Assembly: GCA_027486555.1 (NCBI GenBank)
Contig: JAIXOX010000059.1
Coordinates: 1-46,260 of the forward strand
DNA from: Comamonadaceae bacterium
Lineage (GTDB): Bacteria > Pseudomonadota > Gammaproteobacteria > Burkholderiales > Burkholderiaceae_C
Direction: 5' to 3'
Length of the DNA stretch: 46,260 nucleotides
Every line of letters begins with the position of its first letter. The stretch's first letter is position 1. The notes below the pieces were generated by a model that saw only the letters and a list, made by a program, of their open reading frames with translations, was not told where the DNA came from and ran no database searches. Positions 34,059-42,188 of this stretch are shown here, in pieces. The position numbers and the translations under genes are program-made.

Positions 34059-34134
34059 GGTTTCAAAATCGCAAGGTGAAAAAAGGCATGAAAAAGGGCC
34101 CGATCACAGGCCCATTGAACATCCAGTGCCAGAC

Positions 34135-35130
34135 TCAGTCGAGCTTGGCCCCGGAAGCCTTGACCACCTGAGCCCACTTGGTCAGCTCTTTTTTGATGAA
34201 ACCTTCGAACTGGGCTGTGATCAGATTGGGGAATTCCGCCCCCTGGTTGGCCCAGACGGCTTTGGCCTCATCGGTCTGGCAGGCTCGGCGGATTTCTTCA
34301 ATGGCTCGGCCTTGCGCATCAGCAGGCGTACCTTTGGGGGCCCACACGCCGTACCAGGTGGAGACGGTGTAATCGGGCAAACCCAACTCGGCCGAGCAAG
34401 GCACGTCCGGGAAAGCTGCATTGCGCTTGGCCCCCGAGACCATGAGGGCCTTGATGCGGCCGCCCTTGATGTGGGCCGCCGAAGAGCCCAGTCCGTCGAA
34501 CATCATGTCCACGTTGCCCGCAATCAGGTCTTGCAGGGCTGGGCCAGCACCCCGGTACGGGATGTGGGTGATGAAGGTCTGGGTCTGCAGCTTGAACAAT
34601 TCGCCCGCCAAGTGGTGCGAGGTGCCACCCCCGGCGGAGCCATAGTTCAGTCGCCCGGGGTTCTTTTTCACGACATCGAGGAAGGCCTTGAAGTCGGCCG
34701 CCTGCACTTTTTTGGGATTGACCACCAGAACTTGGGGCACGTTGGCCACCAAAATCAAGGGGATCAGGTCACGCTCCAGGTCGTAGTCCAGCTTGGGGTA
34801 CATGCTGGGCGCGATCGTGTGGTGCACGGCGCCCATGAACAGGTTGTAGCCATCTGGCGCTGCCTTGGCTGCAATGCCTGCGCCCAGCGTGCCACCGGCA
34901 CCGCCCCGGTTGTCAATGATGAGTTGTTTGCCCGTCAGCTTGGCAAACTGGGCCGACATAGGCCGGGCAAACGCATCGGTGCCGCCACCCGCCGGAAAAG
35001 GCACGATCAGGTTCACCGGTTTGGTAGGCCAAGTGCTTTGGGCTTGGGCCCACATGGGCAGCGAGCCCGTCACGGCGGCCATGGCTTTCAAAAAATCGCG
35101 GCGTTGGCCCATTGGATTCAAGTCGTTCAT
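34135..35130 (-). CDS. TctC/Bug-family tripartite transporter binding protein, orphan, Tat-type signal
   Basis: A 331-residue periplasmic binding protein. The N-terminus has MGQRRDFLKAMAAVTG, a twin-arginine signal pattern, in contrast to the Sec-type signal of the copy at 15032. The mature part has NLIVPFPAGGGTDAFAR, DNRGGAGGTLGAG and the family's PDGYNLFMG. ATG 35130 has AGGAGACA upstream. No TctA/TctB permease genes adjoin it, as is common for Bug proteins in this order. Its place before matB suggests a dicarboxylate such as malonate as ligand, an inference only. Confidence 0.88.
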   Translation of the reverse strand: MNDLNPMGQRRDFLKAMAAVTGSLPMWAQAQSTWPTKPVNLIVPFPAGGGTDAFARPMSAQFAKLTGKQLIIDNRGGAGGTLGAGIAAKAAPDGYNLFMGAVHHTIAPSMYPKLDYDLERDLIPLILVANVPQVLVVNPKKVQAADFKAFLDVVKKNPGRLNYGSAGGGTSHHLAGELFKLQTQTFITHIPYRGAGPALQDLIAGNVDMMFDGLGSSAAHIKGGRIKALMVSGAKRNAAFPDVPCSAELGLPDYTVSTWYGVWAPKGTPADAQGRAIEEIRRACQTDEAKAVWANQGAEFPNLITAQFEGFIKKELTKWAQVVKASGAKLD

Positions 35131-35236
35131 GTCGTGTCTCCTAGTTTTGTTCAGAGACCGCATCATAAAGATTTTGCAATCTCTGCCCTGCGCTGGGTGT
35201 CACAGCCCCCCACAGCCCCGTCCCTTTGACACGGCA

Positions 35237-35905
35237 TCAGAGCGCTACAAGCATCTCCAGAGCTTTTGCAAAACCGCCACTGGGTTGGCAAACATCCAGA
35301 TGCACTACGGCCAAGCCGCAGCGCTGCGCACCCGCCACGTTGCGCAGCTGGTCGTCCACAAACACCGCATGCTCGGCCCTCACCCCCAAGGCCTGCAAAC
35401 AAGCCTGGTATGCGCGTGGGTCGGGTTTGAGGATCTGGGTGTAGGTGGCATCCACGATCACATCAAACTGCTGGAGCAAGGGCAAACGATCGCGAAAATC
35501 CGCGCCGTAAAACAGGTCCAGTTCGTTGGACAAAATGCCCAGCTTGTAACCCAGCGCCTTGGCCTGCTGGATGGCCGCCACCGCCTCAGGCCGGATCACA
35601 GCCGCCACATCGGCTCCTCGGGCACGCTGGACAAAGGTTTGCATCTCGGTCCAGTCTTCACCCAACAAACGCCCAACCTCGCGGGTGCGTTGCATCCAGT
35701 AATCGCGCTCACTGATCTGATCGGCCTGCATGTCTTGCCACAGGGCATCGGTCTCAGGCGCAAACGGGCCTTGCCAGGTGAGTGTGCCGGCAGCCAGGCC
35801 CAAAGCCGCTTCGCTCAAGGCGTGGGTTTCAAACAAGGTGCGGCTGATCACGCCACCAAAGTCCAAAATCAAGGCCTTGTCTTCGGGTTTCACGGCATCA
35901 GACAT
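35237..35905 (-). CDS. HAD-superfamily hydrolase (subfamily IA-like)
   Basis: A 222-residue HAD protein. Motif I is LILDFGGVIS: the nucleophile Asp is present, but the second Asp of DxD is replaced by Gly, as in the YihX/epoxide-hydrolase-N-domain-like group. Motif II is LGILSNELD, the motif III lysine is in ILKPDPRAYQ, and motif IV is AVFVDDQLRN. The start at 35905 overlaps the end of the Tm-1-like gene by 8 nt, so it is part of the aminotransferase operon. A phosphatase or dehalogenase-like reaction on a small metabolite is likely. Confidence 0.83.
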   Translation of the reverse strand: MSDAVKPEDKALILDFGGVISRTLFETHALSEAALGLAAGTLTWQGPFAPETDALWQDMQADQISERDYWMQRTREVGRLLGEDWTEMQTFVQRARGADVAAVIRPEAVAAIQQAKALGYKLGILSNELDLFYGADFRDRLPLLQQFDVIVDATYTQILKPDPRAYQACLQALGVRAEHAVFVDDQLRNVAGAQRCGLAVVHLDVCQPSGGFAKALEMLVAL

Positions 35906-37157
35906 GTGCGGCTTTCTGGCCCACAGCGGGCACCACCAGCCCACGGGCCAGCCAATCGTCAAACACCTTCAGCACCTGCTGCACAAATGCCGCATCGTTG
36001 ATGTGGGCGTCAATGCGCGAGACTTCGGCTGTGCCCCAGTCGCATTGCGCCATTTCGTCCATCATCGCCGCCAGACCTTCCGGATCGTGCAGCGGCGCGC
36101 CGACCCGGTCCCACTCTTGAATGCCTTGCAGGGGCAGCACCAGGTGCACCGGGCCTTGGGCCTGGCGCAAGCGACTGGCCAGCTCGCGGGCGAATTCGCG
36201 GCGCATGTCGGCGTCGATGCCCACCGAGGCGATCAATCGGTTGTGGTCGTGCGAGGGACGCCCGGCAAAGCGCTCGGGCATCTGCCCCCAAGCCGGGTAG
36301 TCCACCAGGTCGGTCGCGCCAGGGGCCACAATCATCGGCACGCCTTGGCGGCCTGCGCCCATCAATCGGTCAGGTCCGGCGCTCACCACCGAGCCGCCCA
36401 TTTGGTTGACCATCTCTTGCAGACTGAAGTCCATCACGCAGGCGAACTGGCCTTGCTCGGCCAGTGATTCAAATGCCCTGCCCCCCATGCCTGTGGTGTG
36501 GAAGACCGCCAGGTCAAAACCACGTTTATCGAGCTCGGGCTTGAGTTGCACCATGTATTTCAAGCAGCTCGACCCCAGAGACGTCATGCCCACCACGGGC
36601 CGCGCAAAACGCGGCGCTCGCGCCACACGACACGCCCCCACCACCGCCCCTGCAGCTTGCGCCAAGGCCGACTGGCACAGGCTGTTGAGGCCGTAAAGGC
36701 CGCCCGCCCACAGCACCATCATCAAATCAGGCGGCATGCGCTCAGGCGGCAACAAGGGCGAAAACGACACTGTGGACAGCACCACCTTGGGCACGCCCAG
36801 CGGCAAGCTGCTGGCCACGTCCAGCGCCAAGTCGGTGCCCATGGTGCCGCCCAGCACCAGCAGGCCGTCCATGCGGCCTTCGCGGTGCATCTGGGCTGCC
36901 AGAGCGCTGGCGCCTTGGGCCATCAGGGCCATGGCGCTGTTTTCGTCGCCGCTGTCCATGACTTGCTGCAGCGTCACGCCCGCCGCCTGCGCGACCTCGG
37001 TGTTGGCGAAGTCCGGGACCACCTGCCCCTTGGCCAGCACGCCCACGTCCATGATGAGTGCTCGCCCGCCAGCGGCCTGCACCTGCTCGCGCATGAAGCC
37101 GATCTCGTCGCTCTTGGTGTCCACCGTGCCGACGATCAGGATGACGGGGCTCTTCAT
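35898..37157 (-). CDS. Tm-1-like ATP-binding domain protein (UPF0261 family)
   Basis: A 419-residue protein. The N-terminal domain begins PVILIVGTVDTKSDEIGFMR, with a later LLVLGGTMGTDLALDVASSL. The C-terminal half has GMTSLGSSCLKYM and VAPGATDLVDYPAW. This is the family of the tomato Tm-1 N-terminal region and bacterial YcaO-unrelated UPF0261 proteins, whose enzymatic role is not established to my knowledge. ATG 37157 overlaps the aminotransferase stop by four bases (ATGA), and its own stop overlaps the HAD gene. It is therefore tightly built into a catabolic-looking operon. Confidence 0.85.
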   Translation of the reverse strand: MKSPVILIVGTVDTKSDEIGFMREQVQAAGGRALIMDVGVLAKGQVVPDFANTEVAQAAGVTLQQVMDSGDENSAMALMAQGASALAAQMHREGRMDGLLVLGGTMGTDLALDVASSLPLGVPKVVLSTVSFSPLLPPERMPPDLMMVLWAGGLYGLNSLCQSALAQAAGAVVGACRVARAPRFARPVVGMTSLGSSCLKYMVQLKPELDKRGFDLAVFHTTGMGGRAFESLAEQGQFACVMDFSLQEMVNQMGGSVVSAGPDRLMGAGRQGVPMIVAPGATDLVDYPAWGQMPERFAGRPSHDHNRLIASVGIDADMRREFARELASRLRQAQGPVHLVLPLQGIQEWDRVGAPLHDPEGLAAMMDEMAQCDWGTAEVSRIDAHINDAAFVQQVLKVFDDWLARGLVVPAVGQKAAHV

Positions 37158-38518
37158 GCACGGCCCTCCTGCACGGCAGCAAACGCGGCTTCGAGCACGT
37201 CGCACATCAAGTCCACTTCCTCACGGGTGATGATCAGTGGCGGCGACAAAATCAGGTTGGGGCCCGAAATGCGCACCATCAGACCCGCCTTGTAAGCGGC
37301 TTTGGCCACCCGCGCCGGGATGTCGCTGGTGCGGGTCATCGGGGTGCGTTTGGCCTTGTCGCTCACCATCTCGATGCCCAGCATCAGGCCCACGCCACGC
37401 ACATCACCCACAAAGCTGCAGGTGTCCACCAGCTTGCGCAAGCGGGCCTGCAGGTGCGCGCCCAAGCGCGCAGCATTGCCCGGAATGTCCAGCGCTTCGA
37501 TCTGGTCGAGCGTGGCCAGCGCAGCCGCCGCCGCGATCGGGTGGGCGCTGTAGGTGTAACCGTGCGAGACCGAGGCGGTGCCGGTGGTGTCGGCATCGAA
37601 CACATCGGCAATGCGGTGGTTGATGGCGGTGGCCCCCAGAGGGATGTAGCCCGAGGAGATGCCTTTGGCCAGGCACCACATATCGGCATTCACACCCCAC
37701 AGCCGCGTGCCAAACATTTCGCCGCTGCGGCCAAAGCCGGTCACCACCTCGTCGGCGATCAAGAGCACGCCGTACTTGTCGCAAATCTGGCGCACCAGCG
37801 GCCAGTAGTTGGGCGGCGGCACGATCACGCCACCCGCGCCCTGCACTGGCTCGGCAATAAAAGCCGCCACCGTGTCCGGACCCTGGAACACGATTTCTCG
37901 CTCCAGCAATTCAGCGCAGATTTCGCCCAAGCGGATCGGGTCATCGGTGTAGGGGTTGTGATAAGCCCAGGGTGTGTCGATGTGGAAGCACCCGGGCAGC
38001 AGCGGCTCGTAGGCGCGGCGGAAGTTGGTGTTGCCGTTCACGCTCATGCCGCCAAAGTGCACGCCGTGGTAGCCCTGGCGCAAGCTGATGAACTTGAAGC
38101 GGTCTGCCTGGCCCTTGAGTTTCCAGTACTGGCGCGCCACTTTCAAGGCACCCTCGACCGCGTCAGAGCCGCCGTTGGAAAACATCACGGTGGCCACGTC
38201 TTCGGGCTGCATCATCTGCACCAAGCGCTTGGACAACTCGATCGCCCGCACATGGGTGGTGCCGCGAAACACGTTGTAAAAGGGCAGCTCGTCCATCTGC
38301 GCCACGATGGCGTCGCGCACGGGCTTGTTGCTGTGGCCCAGGTTGCAGGCCCACAGGCCCCCCACGCCGTCGAGCATCTTGTGGCCGTCCACGTCCCAGA
38401 TCCAGCAGCCCTCGCCTTTGGCGATGATGTCGGGCGTGGACTTTTTCATCGCCCCCGGGTGGGCCATGGGGTGCCACAGGTATTGGGCGTTGTCGGCCTT
38501 GAGTTGGTCGTTGTTCAT
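37154..38518 (-). CDS. class III (omega-amino acid:pyruvate-type) aminotransferase
   Basis: A 454-residue PLP enzyme. Signs of the class are the N-terminal YLWHPMAHPG, the PLP phosphate loop FSNGGSDAVEGALKVAR, the aspartate in LLIADEVVTGFGRSG, and the Schiff-base lysine in CLAKGISSGYIPLGA. Such enzymes move the terminal amino group of beta-alanine, gamma-aminobutyrate, putrescine or related amines to pyruvate. It lies 20 nt after the aldehyde dehydrogenase on the same strand, a pairing typical of amine degradation. Confidence 0.92.
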   Translation of the reverse strand: MNNDQLKADNAQYLWHPMAHPGAMKKSTPDIIAKGEGCWIWDVDGHKMLDGVGGLWACNLGHSNKPVRDAIVAQMDELPFYNVFRGTTHVRAIELSKRLVQMMQPEDVATVMFSNGGSDAVEGALKVARQYWKLKGQADRFKFISLRQGYHGVHFGGMSVNGNTNFRRAYEPLLPGCFHIDTPWAYHNPYTDDPIRLGEICAELLEREIVFQGPDTVAAFIAEPVQGAGGVIVPPPNYWPLVRQICDKYGVLLIADEVVTGFGRSGEMFGTRLWGVNADMWCLAKGISSGYIPLGATAINHRIADVFDADTTGTASVSHGYTYSAHPIAAAAALATLDQIEALDIPGNAARLGAHLQARLRKLVDTCSFVGDVRGVGLMLGIEMVSDKAKRTPMTRTSDIPARVAKAAYKAGLMVRISGPNLILSPPLIITREEVDLMCDVLEAAFAAVQEGRA

Positions 38519-38537
38519 TGTTTTCCCTTTGTGATTT

Positions 38538-40022
38538 TCAGAGCTGAATCCAGGCGGTCTTCAGGTCCAGGTATTTATCCATGGCGTGCATCGATTTGTC
38601 GTGCCCGTTGCCCGACTGCCGCACGCCGCCCAGTGGCACCGTGATGTCCGGGCCGCCATAGGTGTTGACATGCACCAGCCCGGCCTTGATGGCGCGTACC
38701 ATGCGGTGGGCACGAGACAGACTGCCGGTCCACACCCCCGCAGCCAAGCCATATTCGGTGCCGTTGGCCAAGCGCACAGCATGGGCCTCATCGTCAAAAG
38801 GCATCACGGCCAGCACCGGGCCAAAAACTTCCTGCCGGGCAATGTCCATCTCGGGCTGAACGCCATCGAGCACGGCGGGGCTCATGTAGCGGCCACCGGG
38901 CACGGGCTCAATCACCTGACCGCCGGTGCGCAGACGCGCGCCCTGCTCTAGCGCACGAGCCAGCATGCTCTGATTGCGGGCCAACTGGCGGGCGCTGCTG
39001 ACCGCGCCGACGTCGGTCGTCACATCCAGCGGGTCACCCACGCGCAAACTGGCGGCGATCTTTTGCAGGCGTTCCACAAACTCGTCATGCACCGAGCGCT
39101 GCACCAAAAGGCGCGAGCCCGCCACACACACTTGCCCACTGTTGCGAAAGATGCCCATGGCCGACACCTTGGCGGCCTGCGCCAGATCGACTGCATCGTC
39201 AAAAACAATGTTCGGCGACTTGCCGCCCAGCTCCAGATACACCCGCTTGAGGTTGGACTCTGCCGAAGCTTTGAGCAGCAAGCGCCCCACCGGGCCGGAG
39301 CCCGTGAAAGTCAGGATGTCCACGTCCATGTGCCGCGCCAGCGCCTCGCCCGCCTCTGCGCCTGTGCCGGTGACCACGTTCAGCACGCCCGGGGGCAAGC
39401 CCGCGTCCAGACACAGCTGCGCCAGGCGCAGCAAAGAGAGCGACGCGTCTTCGGACGGTTTGAGCACGACCGAGTTGCCCGCCGCCAGAGCGGGTGCGAT
39501 CTTCCAGGCACCAATCATGAGTGGAAAGTTCCACGGCACGATGGCCGCAACCACGCCGACCGCTTCCTTGTGGATCAGCCCCAAGGTGCCCTCGGGCGTG
39601 GGTGCGATCTCGCCGTTGATCTTGTCCACACACTCGGCGTAGTAGCGGAAGGTGCCGGCCGCGCTGCCGGGCTCGGCTTTCCAGGCCATGGCAATTTCGG
39701 TGCCGTTATCGCGCACACCCAGCACCGCCAGCTCGGCGTGGTGCGCCTCAATGCGGTCGGCAATGCGGTGCAGCACCTTCTTGCGCTCGGCCGGTGCCAT
39801 GCGCGACCACACGCCTTGCTCAAACGTGCGGCGCGCCGCTTGCACGGCGCGGTCGACATCCTGAGCCCCAGCGGCGGCCAGGGTGCACAGCGTCTGCCCG
39901 TCGATGGGCGAGACCACCGGCATCGTCTGCCCCGATGCCGCAGCTGCCCACTGCCCGTCGATCAACAAGCCCTGATCAGGGATGGTTTGGTGACGCAGTG
40001 CGTCAATCTGTTCTTGTTTCAT
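38538..40022 (-). CDS. aldehyde dehydrogenase (PuuC/AldA-like)
   Basis: A 494-residue NAD(P)-dependent aldehyde dehydrogenase. The cofactor/catalytic asparagine segment is VPWNFPLMIGAWK, the glutamate is in LELGGKSPNIVF, the catalytic cysteine is in NSGQVCVAGSRLLV, and the C-terminal FGPVLAVMPF is present. It resembles gamma-glutamyl-gamma-aminobutyraldehyde dehydrogenase (PuuC) and related amine-pathway enzymes. ATG 40022 has AAGGA nine bases upstream. It heads the ALDH-aminotransferase-Tm-1-like-HAD series. The restriction-modification pair begins 180 nt away on the opposite strand. Confidence 0.9.
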   Translation of the reverse strand: MKQEQIDALRHQTIPDQGLLIDGQWAAAASGQTMPVVSPIDGQTLCTLAAAGAQDVDRAVQAARRTFEQGVWSRMAPAERKKVLHRIADRIEAHHAELAVLGVRDNGTEIAMAWKAEPGSAAGTFRYYAECVDKINGEIAPTPEGTLGLIHKEAVGVVAAIVPWNFPLMIGAWKIAPALAAGNSVVLKPSEDASLSLLRLAQLCLDAGLPPGVLNVVTGTGAEAGEALARHMDVDILTFTGSGPVGRLLLKASAESNLKRVYLELGGKSPNIVFDDAVDLAQAAKVSAMGIFRNSGQVCVAGSRLLVQRSVHDEFVERLQKIAASLRVGDPLDVTTDVGAVSSARQLARNQSMLARALEQGARLRTGGQVIEPVPGGRYMSPAVLDGVQPEMDIARQEVFGPVLAVMPFDDEAHAVRLANGTEYGLAAGVWTGSLSRAHRMVRAIKAGLVHVNTYGGPDITVPLGGVRQSGNGHDKSMHAMDKYLDLKTAWIQL

Positions 40023-40141
40023 GCAGCACAATCCTTTGTTTGTGCAGATCGTACGCATCACAAGCAAATTCCTTTATCAAAACTGCGCATCTTGGGCCTG
40101 AGGTTTACCCAAACATCCGAAAAATCGGGTGCGCCAGCCTC

Positions 40142-40174
40142 TTGAAATTGCACCAACACTGTATACTTAAACAG
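40142..40174 (+). promoter_or_regulatory. promoter of the restriction-modification pair with LexA (SOS) box
   Basis: CTGT-ATACTTAA-ACAG at 40159-40174 fits the LexA operator CTGT-N8-ACAG used in gamma- and betaproteobacteria, with 7 of 8 spacer bases A or T. TTGAAA (40142-40147) can serve as -35, and TACTTA or ACTTAA inside the box as -10. Bound LexA would thus block RNA polymerase. The methyltransferase ATG is 29 nt beyond the box. Confidence 0.65.
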
Positions 40175-40202
40175 CACCCAAAAACCTCACGAGGCACCCT
40201 AA

Positions 40203-41162
40203 ATGACATTCAGTTCCATTGAAATTTGCGCTGGCGCTGGCGGCCAAGCTCTGGGTTTGGAACAAGCTGGTTTTGACCACACATGTCTTGTTGAAATTGA
40301 AACGCCAGCGTGCCAAACCTTGCGCTTCAATCGCCCCCAATGGCATGTGGTGGAGGGTGATTTGCATCATTTCTCAGCCAACAAATGGCAGGGGGTTGAA
40401 CTTCTGGCGGGCGGTGTACCTTGCCCACCTTTTTCCAAAGCAGGCAAACAACTGGGCAACGATGACGAGCGCGATTTGTTTCCCGAAGCCTTGCGCTTGG
40501 TATCCGAATGCAAACCCCAGGCGGTCATGCTGGAAAACGTCCGGGGTTTGCTCGATTCCGTCTTTGACGAATACCGCGCCAAAATCATCAGCGACCTCAA
40601 AAAACTGGGTTACATCGCCGAGTGGCGCTTGTTGAACGCCAGTGATTTTGGCGTGCCTCAATTGCGGCCCCGTGTGGTCTTCGTGGCTTTGAAATCTGAC
40701 GCCTCCCGATTTTTCAACTGGCCAACACCCGGCTTGCAGCCCGCGCCCACCGTGGGCGAAGCGCTGTACGACCTCATGGCAGCCGATGGCTGGCGCGGTG
40801 CAAAAGCCTGGCGCGAGTTGGCCTGCGACATCGCCCCCACGCTGGTGGGTGGGAGCAAAAAACACGGGGGTCCTGATTTGGGGCCTACACGCGCCAAAAA
40901 AGCGTGGGCCACGCTCGGCGTGGACGGCAAAGGCATTGCCGACGAGCTGCCCGCATCCAACTTTGCTGGTATGCCGCGCTTGACCGTGCGCATGGCCGCC
41001 CGTATTCAAGGCTTTCCGGACCACTGGCAATTCAGCGGCAAAAAGACGGCCGCTTATCGCCAAATCGGCAATGCGTTTCCGCCTCCAGTGGCATGTGCTG
41101 TGGGGCAACAAATTCAATTGGCGTTAAATGCCGCCGCAAAAACCAAACTCAAGCGAGCATGA
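40203..41162 (+). CDS. DNA (cytosine-5-)-methyltransferase of a type II R-M system
   Basis: A 319-residue m5C methyltransferase. Motif I is EICAGAGGQALGLEQAGF. Motif IV holds the catalytic C74 in GGVPCPPFS, motif VI is E111-N-V, motif VIII is Q153-L-R-P-R, and motif X is YRQIGNAFPPPVA. Motif IX reads RLTVRMAARIQGFPD, with M where E is usual. Target recognition should lie between residues about 175 and 255; the target sequence cannot be read from this. It is short for the family. The endonuclease follows with an ATGA overlap. Base composition looks more A/T-rich than the flanking catabolic genes, which suggests transfer. Confidence 0.93.
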   Translation: MTFSSIEICAGAGGQALGLEQAGFDHTCLVEIETPACQTLRFNRPQWHVVEGDLHHFSANKWQGVELLAGGVPCPPFSKAGKQLGNDDERDLFPEALRLVSECKPQAVMLENVRGLLDSVFDEYRAKIISDLKKLGYIAEWRLLNASDFGVPQLRPRVVFVALKSDASRFFNWPTPGLQPAPTVGEALYDLMAADGWRGAKAWRELACDIAPTLVGGSKKHGGPDLGPTRAKKAWATLGVDGKGIADELPASNFAGMPRLTVRMAARIQGFPDHWQFSGKKTAAYRQIGNAFPPPVACAVGQQIQLALNAAAKTKLKRA

Positions 41163-41752
41163 ACGTGAGCAGTGATTCCAAAATCAAAGGTGGTGCCAAG
41201 GCCAAGCTGCGAGCGCATTTCCTGTCCAACATCGGTCGAATCATGGACTCCGAAGAATTGAGGCTTGTGGCCGACAACCAATCCGAATGGGCCAGAAGGG
41301 TTCGTGAACTGCGCACGGAAGAGGGCTACCCCATCTTGACGCACAACGACCGAAGTGAACTCAAGCCCGGCCAATACTTGCTGGAAACACCGAAGCCACA
41401 ACCTGCGTTTGCCCGAGCCATCTCCAAGGAGACTCGCGCCTTTGTGCTCGATCGCAATGGATTCACTTGTCAAATGTGCGGCGCTGTGGCGGGAGAGACT
41501 CACCCTTACGACACCACCCGAAAAACGCGACTGCATCTGGGCCACGTCATCGACAAAAGCATGGGCGGCACCGATGACCCCTCCAACCTTCGCGCCATCT
41601 GCTCAGTCTGCAATGAGGGCGCATCCAACGCCACACTGACCCGGCCTGATCTGCAGAAACTCCTGATTCAGGTACGCCGTGCGACGTCACAAGACCAATT
41701 GGAAGTCTTACGGTGGTTGCTGAAAAAACTCCCTAAACAATCCCAGTCGTAA
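41159..41752 (+). CDS. HNH endonuclease, partner of the adjacent methyltransferase
   Basis: A 197-residue protein. It has an HNH zinc finger at about residues 100-155. Cysteine pairs C104-QM-C107 and C148-SV-C151 frame the motif, which contains HLGHVIDKSMGG and the conserved N143 in DPSNL. The final His of the HNH motif is replaced by Asn (CSVCNEG), giving an H-N-N version common in restriction enzymes. Its start overlaps the methyltransferase stop (ATGA), so the two are coupled. A restriction role is inferred from this pairing. A much longer in-frame reading starting at 40904 overlaps the methyltransferase and is rejected. Confidence 0.85.
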   Translation: MNVSSDSKIKGGAKAKLRAHFLSNIGRIMDSEELRLVADNQSEWARRVRELRTEEGYPILTHNDRSELKPGQYLLETPKPQPAFARAISKETRAFVLDRNGFTCQMCGAVAGETHPYDTTRKTRLHLGHVIDKSMGGTDDPSNLRAICSVCNEGASNATLTRPDLQKLLIQVRRATSQDQLEVLRWLLKKLPKQSQS

Positions 41753-41779
41753 GTTTTGTCATCGCCTTACTCAAGGGCT

Positions 41780-41793
41780 GCTCAAAATTGAGC
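41780..41793. terminator. short palindrome between convergent HNH and ferredoxin genes
   Basis: GCTCAA-AA-TTGAGC forms a 6-bp stem, 27 nt after the HNH stop and 1 nt before the ferredoxin stop on the other strand. It could serve as a weak bidirectional terminator. No U-tract is seen. Confidence 0.25.
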
Positions 41794-41794
41794 G

Positions 41795-42109
41795 TCAACC
41801 GGGCAGATGCAGCACGATGCCATCAAGGGCCGGCGATGCGATCAGCTGGCAGCTCAAGCGGCTGCCGCTTTGGCGGGGTGAGCTGACGATGTCGAGCATG
41901 GCGTTTTCCACCTCGCCCATGGGGGGGCACAGGGCCAGCCAAGCGTCATCCACCACCACATGGCAAGTGGCGCAAGACAAGCAACCGCCGCATTCGCCAT
42001 CGATGCCGGCAATGCCGTTCATCTGGGCCGCATCCATCAGGTTGCTGTTTTCGTTGACATCGTCGCTGACGCGTTCACCATTGGGCAAAATCCAGTGCAC
42101 TTTAGGCAT
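41795..42109 (-). CDS. [2Fe-2S] ferredoxin, adrenodoxin/putidaredoxin type
   Basis: A 104-residue plant/vertebrate-type ferredoxin. Cluster ligands are C40, C46, C49 (C-x5-C-x2-C in ECGGCLSCATCHV) and C87 (RLSCQL). An additional cysteine, C43, lies inside the loop where most P450 ferredoxins have Ser or Thr. The start at 42109 gives the standard first strand MPKVHWILPNGE. It would pass electrons from the adjacent FAD reductase to the P450 at 45035. It follows the reductase gene by 79 nt. Confidence 0.92.
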   Translation of the reverse strand: MPKVHWILPNGERVSDDVNENSNLMDAAQMNGIAGIDGECGGCLSCATCHVVVDDAWLALCPPMGEVENAMLDIVSSPRQSGSRLSCQLIASPALDGIVLHLPG

Positions 42110-42188
42110 GGTGTGCTCTCTTTCAAAGTTGAAAAACAAGGGGGCTTGATTCAGCCCATAACAAAAAATGGCTTGTAGCGCTCAATCA

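Noticed and set aside
37237..40145. Several 100-400 codon plus-strand frames opposite the aminotransferase and aldehyde dehydrogenase
   Set aside because: All are antisense shadows of GC-rich genes, with no recognisable protein features.
40904..41158. N-terminal extension of the HNH protein into the methyltransferase
   Set aside because: It reads the methyltransferase C-terminal motifs in another frame. The ATG at 41159 with ATGA overlap is the natural start.
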